In this document: positions 5,140 through 7,156 of the stretch, piece by piece | How positions within the stretch are numbered: position 1 is the stretch's first letter | Layout: every line of letters starts with the position of its first letter | From: an uncultured Clostridia bacterium | GTDB lineage: Bacteria > Bacillota > Clostridia > RGIG6154 | Reading direction: 5' to 3' | DNA: 7,156 bases | NCBI GenBank assembly: GCA_934446135.1 | Contig: CAKSDT010000091.1 | Coordinates: 1 to 7,156, forward strand | Position numbers and translations under genes: made by a program | The notes under the pieces: model-generated | Database searches by the model: none | What the model saw: only the letters and a program-made list of their open reading frames with translations | Told to the model about the DNA's origin: nothing

Positions 5140-5988
5140 TTATACTCCGCTGTACGCAGAAAAACCTCCATCTACCGGTACTATAACCCCATTTACAAAT
5201 GTAGCACCATCCGATAGAAGCCATAAAAGAGTTCCTGCAAGTTCGCTTGTTTCACCGAATCTTCCCATAGGTGTAGCATTAATAATTTTTTTCGAACGTT
5301 CGGTATAATCGCCATTTTCATCGAGAAGCAACGCTCTGTTTTGGTTTGTAAGGAAAAATCCCGGAGCAATTGCATTTACTCTTATGCCTACCTTCGAAAA
5401 GTGGACTGCAAGCCATTGAGTAAGATTAGATACTGCTGCTTTTGCACCGCTGTATGCGGGTATTCTTGTAAGCGGACAAAAAGCATTCATAGAAGAAATA
5501 TTTATAATAACCGAATCTTTTTCTTCAATTAAATCACCGGCAAATACCTGTGTCGGTAAAAGAGTACCGAGAAAATTAAGATTAAATACAAATTCAATGC
5601 CGCTGGGATCCAAGTCGAAAAATGACTTTACATCTTCTTTTGTTTCATCACCGATTTCATAATAGTCTTTTGATGTTGTACCCTTAGGATTATTTCCTCC
5701 GGCACCGTTTAAAAGTATATTAACTTTACCTAGTTTGTTATTGATTTCTTCTTTTGCAGCAATAAGACTCTCTTTGTCAAGAACATTGGTGCTGATACCG
5801 ATAGCACAGCCTCCATCTCGATTAATTTCATCTGCAACTTTTTTTGCTGCATCTCCATTTAAATCCAAAACCGCAACTTTTGCACCGCATTTTGCAATTG
5901 TTTTTGCAAAATCAGAACAAAGTATCCCGCCGCCGCCTGTTACAACTGCTACTTTACTGTTTAAGTTAATTTCAAAAGGTAAATTCAT
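5140..5988 (-). CDS. uxuB: D-fructuronate reductase / D-mannonate oxidoreductase (SDR type)
   Basis: A 282-residue classical-type short-chain dehydrogenase, the usual length for the Gram-positive UxuB (YjmF-like) enzyme. It interconverts D-fructuronate and D-mannonate with NAD(P)H in the cytoplasm, the step before mannonate dehydratase. Seen in the sequence: a Rossmann start VAVVTGGGGILC (13-24), acidic D42 after the second strand (suggesting NADH preference), NGAGG (94-98), N138, S165/S166 in NISSMNAF, catalytic Y179 and K183 in YSGAK, and NAIAPGFF (205-212). The C-terminus VDGGFSAYSGV is typical of this subfamily. The ATG overlaps the uxuA stop by one base (TAATG), with AGGAG upstream, so translation is probably coupled. 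Assignment rests on subfamily pattern plus the uxuA neighbour; another sugar-acid SDR is possible but less likely. Confidence 0.88.
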   Translation of the reverse strand: MNLPFEINLNSKVAVVTGGGGILCSDFAKTIAKCGAKVAVLDLNGDAAKKVADEINRDGGCAIGISTNVLDKESLIAAKEEINNKLGKVNILLNGAGGNNPKGTTSKDYYEIGDETKEDVKSFFDLDPSGIEFVFNLNFLGTLLPTQVFAGDLIEEKDSVIINISSMNAFCPLTRIPAYSGAKAAVSNLTQWLAVHFSKVGIRVNAIAPGFFLTNQNRALLLDENGDYTERSKKIINATPMGRFGETSELAGTLLWLLSDGATFVNGVIVPVDGGFSAYSGV

Positions 5989-7028
5989 TAGTTTTCACTC
6001 CTATCCAAACTTTCCCAAATTCCATTAATATATACCGCTCCCAAAGCACGATCGAAAAGACCGTATCCGGGCCTTCCTTCTTCGCCCCATATCATTCTGC
6101 CGTGATCAGGGCGAATATACCCGTCAAAACCGCTGTCATGATACGCTTTAATAATTCCATATATGTCAAGCGAGCCATCTTCTGTCCTATGGCCTGCCTC
6201 TTCAAAACAATGGTTACCTGTTATTTTTATATTTCTTATATGAGCAAAGTGTATTCGGTCTGCAAATGCTCGGACCATATCGGCTATATCGTTATTGGGG
6301 TCAGCACCTAAAGAACCGCTGCACAGAGTGAGTCCGTTATATGGACTGTCATATAGTTTTAAAAAGCGTTCGAGATTTGCTTTGTTTGTAATAATTCTGG
6401 GCAGTCCGAATATGCTCCACGGCGGATCATCCGGATGTATTGCCATCTTAATCTTAACTTCTTCAGCAACTTTTATTACTCTATCCAAAAAGTACTTTAA
6501 ATTGTTCCACAAGTCCTCTTCAGATACATTTTTATAAAAATTAAGAAGTTGTTTCATTTCATCTTTCGTATAACTTTCATCCCAACCCGGGAGTGATAAT
6601 TCACCAGATAAGGGATTCATTTCTTTAACTGTTTTGTCATCATATGCAAGTGAATTTGAACCGTCCGGAAGAATATGCTTTAAATCTGAGCGTGTCCAAT
6701 CGAAAACAGGCATAAAATTATAGCACACGCAGTCAATACCCGCTTTTGCGAGATTCCTTAAAGTTTCGCAATAATTTTCAATATACCTGTCACGGTTGCC
6801 GCACCCCATTTTAATATCCTCATGAACCGGAACACTTTCAATTACAGAAAGTTCAAGTCCGGAAGCTTCAACAGTATCCTTTAACTTACAAATCCTGTCA
6901 TAACTCCATACCTCACCTACCGGTATGTCATACACAGCAGATACAATTCCGGTTACACCCGGAATCTGACTGATTAGTTCCAAGGTAACGGGATCATTTT
7001 CGCCGTACCATCTGAATGTCATTTTCAT
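5988..7028 (-). CDS. uxuA: Mannonate dehydratase
   Basis: 346 residues, close to the shorter Gram-positive UxuA form (the E. coli enzyme is nearer 394). It dehydrates D-mannonate to 2-keto-3-deoxy-D-gluconate in hexuronate breakdown, using a divalent metal such as Mn2+. Family hallmarks include MTFRWYGENDPVTLELI at the start, GIVSAVYDIPVGEVW (27-41), CYNFMPVFDWTRSDL (102-116), AIHPDDPPWSIFGLPRI (196-212), LTLCSGSLGA (233-242), HFAHIRNI (260-267) and YIRPDHGRMIW (304-314). The likely metal ligands, by analogy with characterised family members, are H198, C236, H263 and D308, all present. The ATG follows AAGGAGG with 7-base spacing and overlaps the upstream stop (ATGA). The gene is complete and apparently functional, and sits between a Gfo/Idh-type oxidoreductase and the UxuB-type SDR in one operon. 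Confidence 0.96.
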   Translation of the reverse strand: MKMTFRWYGENDPVTLELISQIPGVTGIVSAVYDIPVGEVWSYDRICKLKDTVEASGLELSVIESVPVHEDIKMGCGNRDRYIENYCETLRNLAKAGIDCVCYNFMPVFDWTRSDLKHILPDGSNSLAYDDKTVKEMNPLSGELSLPGWDESYTKDEMKQLLNFYKNVSEEDLWNNLKYFLDRVIKVAEEVKIKMAIHPDDPPWSIFGLPRIITNKANLERFLKLYDSPYNGLTLCSGSLGADPNNDIADMVRAFADRIHFAHIRNIKITGNHCFEEAGHRTEDGSLDIYGIIKAYHDSGFDGYIRPDHGRMIWGEEGRPGYGLFDRALGAVYINGIWESLDRSEN

Positions 7029-7156
7029 ACTTTAACCTCCTTGTTGGCATAAGCACTCTCGTAGATGGCAAAAACTGTATTCATTGTATTTTTCACATCT
7101 TTAAGAGTGATGGTCTTGCCTTTTACATAATAATCGTAAAAGAGGTGTTCGTGACC
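7025..7156 (-). CDS. C-terminus of a probable Gfo/Idh/MocA-family oxidoreductase (partial)
   Basis: The last 43 residues of a gene entering from the right edge. The sequence GHEHLFYDYYVKGK, then TLKDVKNTMNTVFAIYESAY and ANKEVKV, has the shape of a Gfo/Idh/MocA dehydrogenase end: a helix with 'D...N...T..I.ESA..N' followed by a short final strand. These enzymes oxidise or reduce sugars and sugar acids with NAD(P). Its TGA overlaps the uxuA ATG (ATGA), placing it first in the visible part of the operon, so a role in sugar or uronate metabolism is likely. The Rossmann domain is outside the window, so the family call is tentative and the substrate unknown. Confidence 0.65.
   Translation of the reverse strand, partial: GHEHLFYDYYVKGKTITLKDVKNTMNTVFAIYESAYANKEVKV

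Noticed and set aside
1..7156. tRNA, rRNA or CRISPR array
   Set aside because: No cloverleaf, rRNA motif or regularly spaced direct repeats were seen by eye. In particular, no tRNA gene adjoins the recombinase as an integration site.

Overview
The window looks like low-GC Bacillota, most likely a gut-type member of Clostridia. The reasons are AT-rich DNA, strong AGGAGG-type ribosome binding sites, a secreted protein with GLUG-like, InlB B-repeat and copper-amine-oxidase-N-like (stalk) domains, and a uronate catabolism operon built from the Gram-positive UxuA/UxuB types. No species can be named from this sequence alone. Every gene I can support lies on the minus strand, so gene order is described here from high to low coordinates.

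Right part (5097-7156): the end of a sugar-acid operon. The C-terminus of a probable Gfo/Idh/MocA oxidoreductase overlaps uxuA (mannonate dehydratase) by 4 bases. uxuA overlaps a UxuB-type SDR (fructuronate reductase) by 1 base, and a Rho-independent terminator follows 13 bases after the last stop. UxuB and UxuA act in sequence: D-fructuronate to D-mannonate to 2-keto-3-deoxygluconate.

Middle (3432-5044): a decayed XRE-type HTH regulator (internal loss plus a frameshift), then a 279-residue tyrosine recombinase with its own plausible promoter. Below the recombinase is a 423-base gene-free stretch with dense structure. It holds an 18-bp-stem hairpin, a perfect consensus sigma-A promoter with an extended -10 pointing right, and a terminator hairpin only about 30 bases past the expected start of transcription. 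The two hairpins share an exact 18-bp core in inverted orientation.

Left part (1-3312): a small one-pass membrane protein, a large secreted beta-helix/B-repeat protein (about 857 aa), a phage-type HU-like protein with no normal start codon, and the first codons of a small DUF3789-like protein. The last two suggest a phage or integrative-element remnant.

The main hypothesis is a recombinase-controlled invertible promoter. The 18-bp inverted repeats flank a strong promoter that now points away from the surface-protein genes, and a tyrosine recombinase is encoded next to it. Inversion would turn the promoter toward the membrane and surface-protein genes. It would also replace the 18-bp hairpin in its path with a 7-bp hybrid. 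The simpler alternative is two related terminators around a roughly 60-nt RNA. The sequence alone does not decide between them.
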